Source of the DNA: Hydrogenophaga sp.
Lineage (GTDB): Bacteria; Pseudomonadota; Gammaproteobacteria; Burkholderiales; Burkholderiaceae_C
Direction: 5' to 3'
Length of the DNA stretch: 64,000 nt
Assembly (NCBI RefSeq): GCF_019635465.1
Contig: NZ_JAHBZK010000017.1
Span: forward strand, 1 to 64,000
Part shown: in pieces, positions 37,428-46,462 of the stretch
How positions within the stretch are numbered: position 1 is the first letter of the stretch
Layout: the number at the start of each line of letters is the position of its first letter
Translations under genes and position numbers: made by a program
Notes under the pieces: generated by a model
Databases searched by the model: none
The model's input: only the letters and a program-made list of their open reading frames with translations
Told to the model about the DNA's origin: nothing

Positions 37428-39281
37428 TCAGCGGCCCCGCAGGAACAGCGCGTCGAGCTCGCGCAGGCTGAGCTGGCGCCAGGTGGGGCGGCCGTGGTTG
37501 CACTGGTCGCTGCGCTCGGTCACTTCCATCTGGCGCAGCAGGGCGTTCATTTCGTCCACGGTCAGGCGCCGGTTGGCCCGCACTGCGCCGTGGCAGGCCA
37601 TGGTGGCCAGCAGTTCGTGCTCGGCGCGTTGCAGCACCTGCGTGGCCTCGTGCTGGGCCAGCTCGCCCAGCACGCTGCGCGCCAGCGCTACCGGGTCGCC
37701 TTGCGCCAGGGTGGTGGGCACGGCGCGCACCGCCAGGGTGCGTGGCGACAGGGGCGTCACCTCCAGGCCCAGTGCCCCCAGAGTGGTGCTGCCGGTCTCG
37801 GCGGTGGCCACTTCTTCGGGGGTGGCGCTGAAGGTGGCCGGAATCAGCAAGGGCTGGCTCTGCACGTCGCGCGCGTCGAGCTGGCGTTTGAGGCGTTCGT
37901 ACACGATGCGCTCGTGCGCGGCGTGCATGTCGACGATCACCAGGCCCTGGGCGTTCTCGGCCAGGATGTACACGCCCTGCAGCTGGGCAATGGCGCGCCC
38001 GAGCGGCCACTCGCCCTCGGGCAGGGCCTGGGCCGAGGCTGCGACAGGCGAGGTCGGCCGGTCGGGCTCAAGCAGCGCGGTGGCGTCGGCGGCCACCGGG
38101 ACAGACTGGCCCCACAGGGCCGACACGTCGTTCACCCGGTGCCCGGCCTCGGCCTCGCGCGGTGCAAAGCTGAAGCCGGACTGGCGCGTGGGCGGCGACC
38201 AGGGCGCGACCTCGGGCGTGAGGGCCGCAGCGGCGGCGGGCAGCTGACCGGCCCGGGGCACGGCCAGCGCGCTTTGCACCGCCTGCTGCACCGCGTGGTG
38301 TACCTCGCGGCTGTCGCGAAAGCGCACCTCGATCTTGGTGGGGTGCACGTTGACGTCCACCCGCGTGGGGTCGATGTCGATGTAGAGCGCGTAGACCGGC
38401 TGCCGGTGGCCGTGCAGCACGTCCTCGTAGGCGGCGCGCGCGGCGTGGCCGATCACCTTGTCGCGCACATAGCGGCCATTGACGTAGGCGAACTGCAGGT
38501 CGGCGCGCGAGCGCGCCACGTCGGGCAGGCCGGCGTAGCCGCGCACCCGCAGGCCGCGCGCCATCGAGCCATCGGCCGGCCACTGCAGCGCCACCGCCTG
38601 CTCGACGAAGTCGCTGCCCAGCACCTCGGCCAGGCGCAGCGGCGTGGCGTCGGTGGCCTCGCCCGGCACCGCGCGCCACTGGGTCACCAGCTTGCCCTCG
38701 TGCCAGATGGCAAAGCCCACGTCCGGGCGGGCCAGGGCGTGGCGGCGAACGGCCTCCACGCAGTGGGCGAGCTCGGTGCTGTCGGACTTCAGAAACTTGC
38801 GCCGCGCCGGCGTGGCAAAAAACAGCTCGCGCACCTCGATGGTGGTGCCGCGCTGGCGCGCCCCGGGCGAGAGCTCGCCGCTGCGCGCCTGCAGCAGCCA
38901 GGCGTGCGGCGCTTCGTCGGTGCGCGAGAGCAGCGAGACCTCGGCCACCGAGGCGATGGCGGCCAGCGCCTCGCCACGAAAGCCCATGGTGCCCACGGCT
39001 TCCAGCTCGGCCAGGTTGCTGATCTTGCTGGTGGCGTGGCGCTTGAGGGCCTGCGCCATCTCGGCCTGCGCAATGCCGATGCCATCGTCTTCCACCGTGA
39101 TCAGGCGCACCCCGCCGCCCAGCAGGCGCACGGTGATCTGCGATGCGCCCGCGTCCAGCGCGTTGTCGACCAGCTCGCGCACCACCGAGGCCGGGCGTTC
39201 GACCACCTCGCCGGCCGCGATCTGGCTGATCAGTTCGTCGGGCAGTTCGCGGATGGGGCGGCGCGCGGGCAGGGCAGACAT
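37428..39281 (-). CDS. mutL: DNA mismatch repair protein MutL
   Basis: This 617-residue MutL has the GHKL ATPase motifs ELVDNALDAGA, DDGIGI and GFRGEALAAIASV, and a C-terminal dimer domain. The C-terminus shows DMHAAHERIVYE, which fits the endonuclease pattern DQHA-x2-E-x4-E with M for Q, plus ACHGAVRAN and CNHGRPT. So this MutL is probably a nicking MutL, as in bacteria lacking MutH. The start MSALPARRPIRELPDELISQIAAGEVV is the conserved N-terminus. Confidence 0.97.
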   Translation of the reverse strand: MSALPARRPIRELPDELISQIAAGEVVERPASVVRELVDNALDAGASQITVRLLGGGVRLITVEDDGIGIAQAEMAQALKRHATSKISNLAELEAVGTMGFRGEALAAIASVAEVSLLSRTDEAPHAWLLQARSGELSPGARQRGTTIEVRELFFATPARRKFLKSDSTELAHCVEAVRRHALARPDVGFAIWHEGKLVTQWRAVPGEATDATPLRLAEVLGSDFVEQAVALQWPADGSMARGLRVRGYAGLPDVARSRADLQFAYVNGRYVRDKVIGHAARAAYEDVLHGHRQPVYALYIDIDPTRVDVNVHPTKIEVRFRDSREVHHAVQQAVQSALAVPRAGQLPAAAAALTPEVAPWSPPTRQSGFSFAPREAEAGHRVNDVSALWGQSVPVAADATALLEPDRPTSPVAASAQALPEGEWPLGRAIAQLQGVYILAENAQGLVIVDMHAAHERIVYERLKRQLDARDVQSQPLLIPATFSATPEEVATAETGSTTLGALGLEVTPLSPRTLAVRAVPTTLAQGDPVALARSVLGELAQHEATQVLQRAEHELLATMACHGAVRANRRLTVDEMNALLRQMEVTERSDQCNHGRPTWRQLSLRELDALFLRGR

Positions 39282-39339
39282 GCGCGGGATTGTAGGAAGG
39301 CCCCGAAGGCGTCACCCGCGGTGGTGATAATCCGCCGCC

Positions 39340-40005
39340 ATGGAACTGGTCAGCTATCTCATCGACTTCATCCTGCACGTGGACCAACACCTGCAGGCCT
39401 TTGTGCAGGCCTACGGCGCATGGGTGTACGCGCTGCTGTTCCTGATCATCTTCACCGAGACCGGTGTGGTGGTCATGCCCTTCCTGCCGGGCGACTCGCT
39501 CCTGTTTGTGGTGGGTGCGTTGTGCGGCGCCGGCCTCATGAGCCTGCCGCTGGCCATGGCGCTGCTGGTGGTGGCCGCCATCCTGGGCGACCAGACCAAC
39601 TATTCCATCGGCCGCTACTTCGGCCCCAAGGTGTTCCAGTGGGAGAACTCGCGTCTCTTCAACAAGGACGCCTTCAACCAGGCCCACGCCTTCTACGAGC
39701 GCTACGGCGGCATCACCATCATCCTGGCGCGCTTCATGCCCTTCATTCGCACCTTCGCGCCCTTCGTGGCCGGTGTGGCCGAGATGACCCGCACCAAGTT
39801 CACCGCCTACAACGTCGTCGGCGCGCTGATCTGGGTGATCGGTCTGCTGGGCGCGGGCTATCTGTTCGGCAACCTGCCCTGGGTGCAGGCCAACCTGAGC
39901 AAGATCATCTGGGGCCTGATCCTCATCCCCGGCCTGATCGCGATCTTTGGCGCCTGGCGCGCCAGGCGCAACGCGGCAAAGGACGCGGCGCTGCGCGGGG
40001 AGTGA
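39340..40005 (+). CDS. DedA-family membrane protein
   Basis: This 221-residue membrane protein has the DedA/SNARE-associated signatures FTETGVVVMPFLPGDSLLFVVGAL, GDQTNYSIGRYFG and RFMPFIRTFAPFVAGVAEM. DedA proteins act in the inner membrane and are linked to lipid (undecaprenyl phosphate or phosphatidylethanolamine) flipping and pH or envelope homeostasis. It is divergent from mutL with 58 bp between the starts. Confidence 0.92.
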   Translation: MELVSYLIDFILHVDQHLQAFVQAYGAWVYALLFLIIFTETGVVVMPFLPGDSLLFVVGALCGAGLMSLPLAMALLVVAAILGDQTNYSIGRYFGPKVFQWENSRLFNKDAFNQAHAFYERYGGITIILARFMPFIRTFAPFVAGVAEMTRTKFTAYNVVGALIWVIGLLGAGYLFGNLPWVQANLSKIIWGLILIPGLIAIFGAWRARRNAAKDAALRGE

Positions 40006-40087
40006 CCGGCCACGCGACCACCGGCGCTGGCCCGAATTAATCAGTAGGCTTATCATTTCGCCTCACCGCACCGACGCGTGAGGAGAC

Positions 40088-41434
40088 ATGAACGCACCGC
40101 AAGCCCTCGTGCGATGGCACGACCGCGGCACCAGCCGCATCCCGTTCTGGGCCTACACCGACCCCGAGCTGTACCAACGCGAGCTCGAGCGCATCTTCCA
40201 TGGCGCGCACTGGTGTTATGTGGGTCTGGCCGTCGAGATTCCCAACACCGGTGACTACAAACTCAGCTGGGTGGGCGAGCGCCAGGTCATCATGGTGCGC
40301 GACCGCGTGGCACCCAAAGACCGCGGCACCGATCACGGCATCCGCGTGGTCGAGAACCGCTGTGCGCACCGCGGCGTGCGCTTTTGCCAGCCGCCCATGG
40401 ACGGCGAGGTGGGCAATGCGCGCAGCTTCGTCTGCCCCTACCACCAGTGGACCTACAAACTCAACGGCGACCTGGCCGGACTGCCATTCAAGGACGGCGT
40501 CAAGGCCGAGGGACCTGAGGGCGAGTGCACCCACGGCGGCATGCCGCCCGACTTCGACCTGAGCAGGAACGGCCTGACCAAATTGCGCGTGGCCGTGCTG
40601 CACGGGCTGGTGTTTGCCACCTTCAGCGACGCCGCGGAGCCGCTGGAGGACTACCTGGGCAGCGAACTCAAGCCCTGGCTGGACCGCATCTTCCAGGGCC
40701 GCGAGCTCAAGCTGCTGGGCTACAACCGCCAGCGCATTCCAGGCAACTGGAAGCTGATGATGGAAAACATCAAGGACCCGTACCACCCGGGCCTGCTGCA
40801 CACCTGGTTCGTCACCTTCGGCCTGTGGCGCGCCGATCAGAAGAGCCGCATGGTCATGGACGGGCAGGGCCGCCACGCGGTGATGATCAGCCGCCGCAAC
40901 GACGGCGGCGAGAACAAGACCGTGACGCAGGGCGTGACCAGCTTCAAGGCCGACATGAAGCTCAACGACCCGCGACTGCTCGACGTGGTGCCCGAACCCT
41001 GGTGGACCATTGACGACCCGCAGAACCCCGGCGCCACCATCACGCCCACGGTCACCATGATCACGCTGTTCCCGAGCGTGATCATCCAGCAGCAGGTCAA
41101 CTCACTCTCCACGCGCCACATCGTGCCGCGCGGGCCCAACGAGTTCGACTTCGTGTGGACCCATTTCGGTTTTGCCGACGACACCGAAGAGATGACCACG
41201 CGCCGTCTGCGCCAGGCCAACCTGTTCGGTCCCGCGGGCTTCGTCAGCGCCGACGACGGCGAGGTGATCGAGTTCAGCCAGGACGGCTTTCGGCAATGGG
41301 GCGAAGGCGGCGAGACCCTGGTGGAGCTGGGCGGCAAGGACGACGATGTGGGCAAGGCACCCACCGAGCACATGGTCACCGAGACGCTGATCAGATCGAT
41401 GTACGCCTACTGGCGCCAAGTGATGGGCCTTTGA
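40088..41434 (+). CDS. Rieske aromatic-ring-hydroxylating oxygenase, large subunit
   Basis: This 448-residue alpha subunit has the Rieske [2Fe-2S] ligands C92-x-H94 (NRCAHRG) and C116-x2-H119 (CPYHQW), and the mononuclear iron site ENIKDPYHPGLLH with D230, H233 and H238. It hydroxylates an aromatic acid using electrons from a ferredoxin and a reductase. The closest-looking characterised groups are the anthranilate/salicylate hydroxylases; the substrate is uncertain. The start has GAGGAGAC before the ATG. The small subunit overlaps its stop, but no ferredoxin or reductase gene is adjacent. Confidence 0.9.
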   Translation: MNAPQALVRWHDRGTSRIPFWAYTDPELYQRELERIFHGAHWCYVGLAVEIPNTGDYKLSWVGERQVIMVRDRVAPKDRGTDHGIRVVENRCAHRGVRFCQPPMDGEVGNARSFVCPYHQWTYKLNGDLAGLPFKDGVKAEGPEGECTHGGMPPDFDLSRNGLTKLRVAVLHGLVFATFSDAAEPLEDYLGSELKPWLDRIFQGRELKLLGYNRQRIPGNWKLMMENIKDPYHPGLLHTWFVTFGLWRADQKSRMVMDGQGRHAVMISRRNDGGENKTVTQGVTSFKADMKLNDPRLLDVVPEPWWTIDDPQNPGATITPTVTMITLFPSVIIQQQVNSLSTRHIVPRGPNEFDFVWTHFGFADDTEEMTTRRLRQANLFGPAGFVSADDGEVIEFSQDGFRQWGEGGETLVELGGKDDDVGKAPTEHMVTETLIRSMYAYWRQVMGL

Positions 41435-41943
41435 TGAACGCCATCACCGACTCCGACCTGCGCAGCGTGCTGCGCCACCACGCCATCGACCGCTTCAACG
41501 CGGCCTATGCCGACGTGCTCGATCAACGCCGCTTTGCCGAGTGGCCCGACCTCTTTGTGGCCGATGGCCGCTACCGGGTGCAGGCGCGCGAAAACGCCGA
41601 GCGCGGCCTGCCGCTGTGCCTGCTCAACTTCGAGAGCCAGGCCATGATGCGCGACCGCATCGTCGGCGCCACCCAGACCATCTATCACGCGCCGTACTAC
41701 ACCCGCCACGTGATCGGCCCGTCGCGCATCACGCACGACGGCGATGGCAGCGCGGGTGACCCGGTGCGCGCCGAGGCCAACTACAGCGTGTTCCGCACCA
41801 AGCCCGGCAGCACCAGCGGGGTCTACCAGGTGGGGCGCTATGTGGATGCCTTCGTCGTGGAAGCGGGCGTCTGGAAGCTGCTGGAGCGCCGCTGCGTGTA
41901 CGACAGCGAAATGGTGCTGAACTCGCTGATCTACCCTGTGTGA
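41434..41943 (+). CDS. Aromatic-ring-hydroxylating dioxygenase, small subunit
   Basis: This 169-residue protein of the SnoaL-like beta-subunit family has FNAAYADVLDQRRFAEWPDLFVADGRYRVQARENAERGLPLCLLNFES, HAPYYTRHVIGPSRI and the end LLERRCVYDSEMVLNSLIYPV. It forms the structural partner of the Rieske large subunit, with a TGATG coupled start. The last 13 bp overlap the convergent membrane-protein gene. Confidence 0.9.
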   Translation: MNAITDSDLRSVLRHHAIDRFNAAYADVLDQRRFAEWPDLFVADGRYRVQARENAERGLPLCLLNFESQAMMRDRIVGATQTIYHAPYYTRHVIGPSRITHDGDGSAGDPVRAEANYSVFRTKPGSTSGVYQVGRYVDAFVVEAGVWKLLERRCVYDSEMVLNSLIYPV

Positions 41944-42749
41944 GCCGCTGCCCCGGGTCTGGGCCACCTTGAGCCCAGGCCGAGCGCACCGGCAACCACC
42001 ATGTAGAGCAACCACAGCAACGCGATCGGGATCACCACCGTCTGCATCACGAAGACGACGATCAGCTTGATCACCCGCTCGGGCACTTCCGACACCGCGC
42101 GCTGGATGGCCTCCAGGTCCGGCAGCTTCTTCTTGATCCGGTCGATGAGACCGGTTTCGTCGTCGGGCACCGCAGCGCCCACCTGCGCGGCCGCCACCTC
42201 CAGCGTGGCCTGCCCCTGGGCATAGTCGGTGGCCATCAGCTCATCGAACAGCAGGTGGCTGCCCAGGGCCACCACCGGGATGGCCACCCGCACCATCGCC
42301 AGCACGAGCGTGGCGCGCGTCAGCCAGCGCGGCGCACCACCGCGCAGGCTGCAAACGCCCCAGGCGATGGCGAGGGCAGACAGCACGGCCGAGACGACCC
42401 AGTGCGCGCCAATGGCCAGCAGCATCTTCTGCACGCCAAACGCCACGCTGGCCATGAGCATCAGCGACGAGAACGACTCCACCAGATCGTTGATCGGGTC
42501 CAGGATCTGGCCCAGCGTGAGCGTGACGCCAACGCCCAGCGGCGCGACCTCCACCGCGGTGCCCTGCAGCACCGAGATGACCCCGTTGAGCGTGCGCGCC
42601 GAGGCAAAGCTGATCAAGGCGCGGTTGAGCCCCGCGTCGATCTGCTCGTTGGCCTGCGCAACGATGGGCGGGTACCAGGCGCAGACCACGATCACCAGCA
42701 CCAGTGCCACCACCAGCAGACGCCGCAGATGCGTCAGGGTGGGCTTCAT
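41931..42749 (-). CDS. Integral membrane protein of unknown function
   Basis: This 272-residue protein has an N-terminal hydrophobic segment (LLVVALVLVIVVCAWYPPIVA) and about six further membrane helices. A soluble charged stretch (DDETGLIDRIKKKLPDLEAIQRAVSEVPERVIK) comes before a last helix pair. I do not recognise a family beyond a general resemblance to bacterial proteins annotated only as membrane protein. The start overlaps the stop of the epimerase-like gene upstream (ATGA). Confidence 0.75.
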   Translation of the reverse strand: MKPTLTHLRRLLVVALVLVIVVCAWYPPIVAQANEQIDAGLNRALISFASARTLNGVISVLQGTAVEVAPLGVGVTLTLGQILDPINDLVESFSSLMLMASVAFGVQKMLLAIGAHWVVSAVLSALAIAWGVCSLRGGAPRWLTRATLVLAMVRVAIPVVALGSHLLFDELMATDYAQGQATLEVAAAQVGAAVPDDETGLIDRIKKKLPDLEAIQRAVSEVPERVIKLIVVFVMQTVVIPIALLWLLYMVVAGALGLGSRWPRPGAAAHTG

Positions 42750-43702
42750 GGGTGGGCTCCCGGGTCATCGACCTTGCGCACCGACGCTTGGTGGATGTGT
42801 TGCAGACCTTGCCGGTAGGTGGTCACCGCAAAGTCTGCAAAACGCTGCTTGAAGGCCGAGGAGTCGAACAGGTTGTTGTGTTCGTACCGTGGCAGCAGTT
42901 CCCGCAGCTCCCGTGCCGGCTTCGACACGAGGCCTACCGCCGTCAGCGCCCATTTGCCGATGACCTTGTACGAAGGCGCTGTGCCAAACACATCAGCCGC
43001 CAACGCCACGAATTCGCGGTAGGTCAGGCGCTCGTCGTCACAGGGCAGGTGCCAGGTCCGCCCGAACGCGTCGGGCGTGTTGCCGAGCACGGCCAGCGCG
43101 CGGCTCGCGTCGGGCGTCCAGATCAGTGTGCGCAGCGTGTCGTCCCGCACGGGCACGCGCGGCGTCTTGCCCGCCTTGATGGCATCGATGACCAGCGCGT
43201 TGGTGAAGCTCTGCGTTTTGCCGGGGCCATAGAACTCCGGTGCGCGGCCAATGAGCACCGGGATGTCGCCACGCGCCATCTCGTCCAGCACCCGGGTGGC
43301 CATGGCCGCCCGCACCTTGCCCTTGCGCCCCATTGGCATGAACGGGGTCTGCTCGGTCTGCACGCGATCGTCCTGCGGGTACATGTAGGTGTTGTCGAAG
43401 TAGACGAACCGGGCGCCAGCAGCGCGGGTGGCGTCGAGCGCGTTCTTCAACATGACCGGGAACTGTGCCTCCCACAGCGCCGTGTCCGGCGGCAGGCCCG
43501 CCGTGAAGTAGACGACGCTGCTGCCCTTGACCGCCTCGGCCGCCTGCCGGGCATCGAGCAAGTCTGCCGGCAGCAGCGTGTCGGTGTCGTTGACCTTGCG
43601 CGGCTGACGGCTCACGAGCCGGAGATCGGTCGTGTACTGGCGACCCAGCTCGCGCGCGAGTTCAATGGCTATCTGGCCAGTGGCCCCCAGGATGGTTTGC
43701 AT
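42746..43702 (-). CDS. NAD(P)-dependent epimerase/dehydratase-like protein
   Basis: This 318-residue short-chain-type protein begins with a Rossmann motif MQTILGATGQIAIELARELG (GxxGxxx type). FVYFDNTYMYP and GRAPEFYGPG, as in extended SDR/NAD-dependent epimerases, follow. The usual YxxxK catalytic pair is not clear: the tyrosine region reads TYMYPQDD and no close lysine is evident, so it may be an atypical SDR (NmrA or isomerase-like). The substrate is unknown. It is followed by a coupled membrane-protein gene. Confidence 0.82.
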   Translation of the reverse strand: MQTILGATGQIAIELARELGRQYTTDLRLVSRQPRKVNDTDTLLPADLLDARQAAEAVKGSSVVYFTAGLPPDTALWEAQFPVMLKNALDATRAAGARFVYFDNTYMYPQDDRVQTEQTPFMPMGRKGKVRAAMATRVLDEMARGDIPVLIGRAPEFYGPGKTQSFTNALVIDAIKAGKTPRVPVRDDTLRTLIWTPDASRALAVLGNTPDAFGRTWHLPCDDERLTYREFVALAADVFGTAPSYKVIGKWALTAVGLVSKPARELRELLPRYEHNNLFDSSAFKQRFADFAVTTYRQGLQHIHQASVRKVDDPGAHP

Positions 43703-43755
43703 GCGGCTGTCCTGTGTCTCGAAGGCGGTATCGACCGGCGCGTCACCATACTTGC

Positions 43756-43974
43756 TCAGTAGTGCGGCGGCAGTTCGTCGCGCAGACTGCGAAAGGCGGG
43801 GGCACCGTCAGCCGCGGGCATCTGGTTGCGCAGCGCGGAGAGCTCAGCGGTGAGGCGGTTGATCTGGGCCTGCTGGCGCGCGACGATCTCGTTGAGCGTG
43901 TCCAGCAGGTCTTCGGCGAAGCTCGCCTTGATCTCGAGATTGGTGAGGCGGGCGTCGGCGTCGGTGGGTTCCAT
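43756..43974 (-). CDS. slyX: SlyX family protein
   Basis: This 72-residue coiled-coil protein begins MEPTDADARLTNLEIKASFAEDLLDTLNEIVARQQAQI and ends in a Pro-Pro-His-Tyr tail, as SlyX proteins do. Function is not established. It is the last ordinary chromosomal gene before the island. Confidence 0.85.
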   Translation of the reverse strand: MEPTDADARLTNLEIKASFAEDLLDTLNEIVARQQAQINRLTAELSALRNQMPAADGAPAFRSLRDELPPHY

Positions 43975-44351
43975 CGGCAGTATTGTCTCGCGTCACGCGG
44001 TGGGGCAACGCGTTGGGAGGTCCGGGCGGAGCTTTGGTGAATGGGCAACCTCCTGGGTCATTGCCCGTGCCTCTCCTGCTGGATGTGGGTCCCTCACGAG
44101 CCGCTTCCGACCCGTTGCAGTCGTCCAGTTTTAGGAGGGGGACCTATGTCCGCTTCGCAGCGAAAGCCGTCTCTTGAATTGTTCGTTCTGACGGCTGCTT
44201 TCGGGCGTACATCGGTCATTCACTTGCGCCATAAATTCCCTCTTCTACATGGGATCAAATGAGAGGCACCCTGGCCGAGCTTGACGTTGCGCAAACCCAT
44301 GAGATTTCACAGGCGCAAGCTGTCTGCCCCTCAACTCGATGGGAGACCATC
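43975..44351. other. Non-coding stretch before the recombinase gene
   Basis: These 377 bp hold no convincing gene. The segment contains GTCCGCTTCGCAGCGAAAGC and CTGACGGCTGCTTTCGGG, words often seen in decayed intergenic DNA of Burkholderiales. I found no clear direct repeat with the far island edge near 58.7-58.9 kb and no tRNA, so the attachment site is not located. Confidence 0.5.
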
Positions 44352-44975
44352 ATGGAAACATTGGACAGTTCCGTGCATCGGGAGCCTTGGAACAAGGGAA
44401 AAATCGTTGGGCAGAAAGCGCCCTTCAAGCTGAAAGACATTTGGGCGCTGCGCGTGCGCCTTCAAATGCAAGGGCGTGTCCGAGAGTTGGCGCTCTTCAA
44501 TCTCGGCATCGATAGCAAACTGCGTGGATGTGACCTCGTGTCCCTCAAGGTGCGAGATGTGTGCCACGGTGATCAGATGGCCACGCGAGCCATCGTCATG
44601 CAGCACAAGACTCAGCGACCGGTGCAGTTCGAGATCACCTCAGCAACAAGGGACTCATTGCAGACATGGATCAAGCAGACTGCATTGAGATCGGATGATT
44701 TCTTGTTTCCCAGCAGATTGCACAAGTCACCTCACCTGGGAACCCGGCAGTACGCCCGGATTCTTGGGCACTGGGTGGATGAGCTGGGACTGGATCGCGC
44801 CGACTACGGGACGCATTCAATGCGAAGAACCAAGGCGACTTTGATCTATCGCCGCACCAAGAACCTTCGTGCCGTTCAGTTGCTACTCGGTCACTCCAAG
44901 CTCGAATCGACGGTGAGATACCTCGGCATTGAGGTCGATGACGCTCTTGAAATCTCTGAACAAACGGAAATTTAG
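44352..44975 (+). CDS. Short tyrosine-type site-specific recombinase
   Basis: This 207-residue protein is essentially a catalytic domain. It has the first arginine in [11 protein letters not shown], a lysine in HKTQRP, HSMRR (His-x-x-Arg), [13 protein letters not shown] (second histidine and the nucleophile tyrosine). All six catalytic positions look present. It lacks a separate N-terminal core-binding domain, like the small integrases widespread on proteobacterial islands. The ATG at 44352 is chosen; an ATG 31 codons upstream is possible. Lower GC than the flanks supports transfer. Confidence 0.88.
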   Translation: METLDSSVHREPWNKGKIVGQKAPFKLKDIWALRVRLQMQGRVRELALFNLGIDSKLRGCDLVSLKVRDVCHGDQMATRAIVMQHKTQRPVQFEITSATRDSLQTWIKQTALRSDDFLFPSRLHKSPHLGTRQYARILGHWVDELGLDRADYGTHSMRRTKATLIYRRTKNLRAVQLLLGHSKLESTVRYLGIEVDDALEISEQTEI

Positions 44976-45133
44976 AGCAGCGCATTGCCAATGACGGAAG
45001 CCGAACGCAGGCTCATGGCCTGCTCGGCGATCATGGGCGAGAGTAGCAAGCCGTTGAACAGATGCAGCAGACCAGCGGCCGAGGGAATGTCCTGCGCGTT
45101 GTAAACGATGGCGAACCTCAGGTTCTGCTCCAT
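44972..45133 (-). pseudogene. Small open frame, probable gene remnant
   Basis: This 53-codon minus-strand frame encodes a protein-like sequence ([20 protein letters not shown] ... [14 protein letters not shown]). Its frame stays open a little upstream of the ATG (ERPATVAN) before reaching the next gene end. It overlaps the recombinase stop by four bases. I do not recognise a family. It looks like the 3' piece of a gene cut by a rearrangement. Confidence 0.3.
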
Positions 45134-45165
45134 GTTGGCCACGGTGGCCGGCCGCTCACACCTGC

Positions 45166-46445
45166 TTAGACGGCCCCGTCAAAGAACAGGCGCCAGCGCC
45201 CTTGCTCCCGGACCCAGTACTGGCGGCGTTCCGTGCTGCGCGCCGGCTTCGGCGCCACCGCGCTGTAGTCGATGATGGCGACCTCCGACTGGCGTTTCCA
45301 GCGGAACACCGAGACGTCGCGCCATCCGGTGGGCGGTTCGGGTTCGCGGGGACGCGCGCTCTCCGCGTCCGTGGACACCCGGCGCAACGGGCTGCTGCGC
45401 CGCGCGCGTTGTTGTAGTCGGCGGTCTGCAGCGCCTGCAGGGCGCCACGGTCCCCCCGAGCCCTGGCCTGCTGCCACTGACCCAGCAGGGATTCGAAGCT
45501 CTGGCGTTGGGCGGCCTTGTCGGCAGGGCGAACCCAGGTCACCTCGTCCGTGATCACCACTGGCGTGCGCCGCGTTTGCAGCACTTGCATGAGGTAGGCC
45601 ATGTCGTCGTTGGCCAGGGCCACGCAGCCCCCAGTGGCGTAGGGGCTGCGCGAGTAGGTGGCGCGCGGCACGCCATGCAGCCAGATGCCGCTGCCGGTGC
45701 GTCCCAGGCGGCGGTCGTGTTCGTTGGGGTAGTTCAGCGGGAGCGCGCCGATGCCGTACAGCTCCTCGACCTGCTGGTCGTCCAGGCGGCTGGTGATGAA
45801 GTACACCCCCAGCGGGGTGCGCAGGTCGCCTTTTACCCACTTGTCGAATCCCGCTTGACCGATGGACGCGTAGAAGCTGCGCAACAGTTGCAGGCCGTTC
45901 GCCTGGTGCTCGAAGACGTAGACCCGCGAATGGCTGGCGTCCACTACCACCACGTGCCGGACGTTGCGCGCCACTTGCAGCGCCTGTTCCGGCACCAAGC
46001 CGGCGGGTGGCATTTCCTTCAACGCGCCCAGCCGGCGCTGGGCTTCGGTGCGCAGCTTCTGCAGTTGTCCTCGCACCGCGGGCGGGCCGTCCGTCGCGGT
46101 GCAGAAGTCGGGAAACGATCCGCTGCGGGCCAGCAGCAGGTCGCCATACACCAGCTGGCCCAGCTGAAAACTGGGCACATCCCGCACCAGCGCCGCCGCC
46201 AGTGGCAAGGCCTGGGGGTCACCGGCGGCAATGGCCCGGTAGATCTGGATCAGCCGCGCCTCGGGCGACGAGCGCAAGCTGCCGGCCAGCACGGCGCCCT
46301 CGTACGATGGGCTGCGGGCCGGCTGGGCGTTGGCGGGTTGGAAGGGCTAGGCCAGCGCCGACACCGCGGCTGCGCTACGCGCGAGCCAGATCCGCCGGGT
46401 GGACGAATCGGAGGGCGCGTTCACGGGGTGGTCGATCTGAGACAT
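45166..46445 (-). pseudogene. L,D-transpeptidase (ErfK/YbiS-like), interrupted
   Basis: The frame starts at ATG 46445 with a signal peptide (ARSAAAVSALA) but meets TAG at codon 33 (46347-46349), directly after the predicted cleavage site. The catalytic domain then continues (VVVVDASHSRVYVFEHQ, GIWLHGVPRATYSRSPYATGGCVALAND with the active cysteine). A second lesion lies in the GC run at 45400-45408: a two-base surplus shifts the C-terminus, whose proper end (SEVAIIDYSAVA ... [20 protein letters not shown]) is in another frame and ends at 45166. An internal GTG start at 46292 could only make a leaderless product. Sequencing error is possible for either lesion. Confidence 0.75.
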
Positions 46446-46462
46446 GAGCTTGGGTGGTCGGG

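Noticed and set aside
36477..40040. A 1187-codon open frame on the plus strand
   Set aside because: It is the antisense shadow of the MFS, hydrolase and mutL genes and shows no protein motifs apart from the DedA gene in another frame.
44352..44975. Integron integrase with attC array
   Set aside because: The recombinase is too short, lacks integron-specific features by eye, and no attC-like repeats or cassette array follow.
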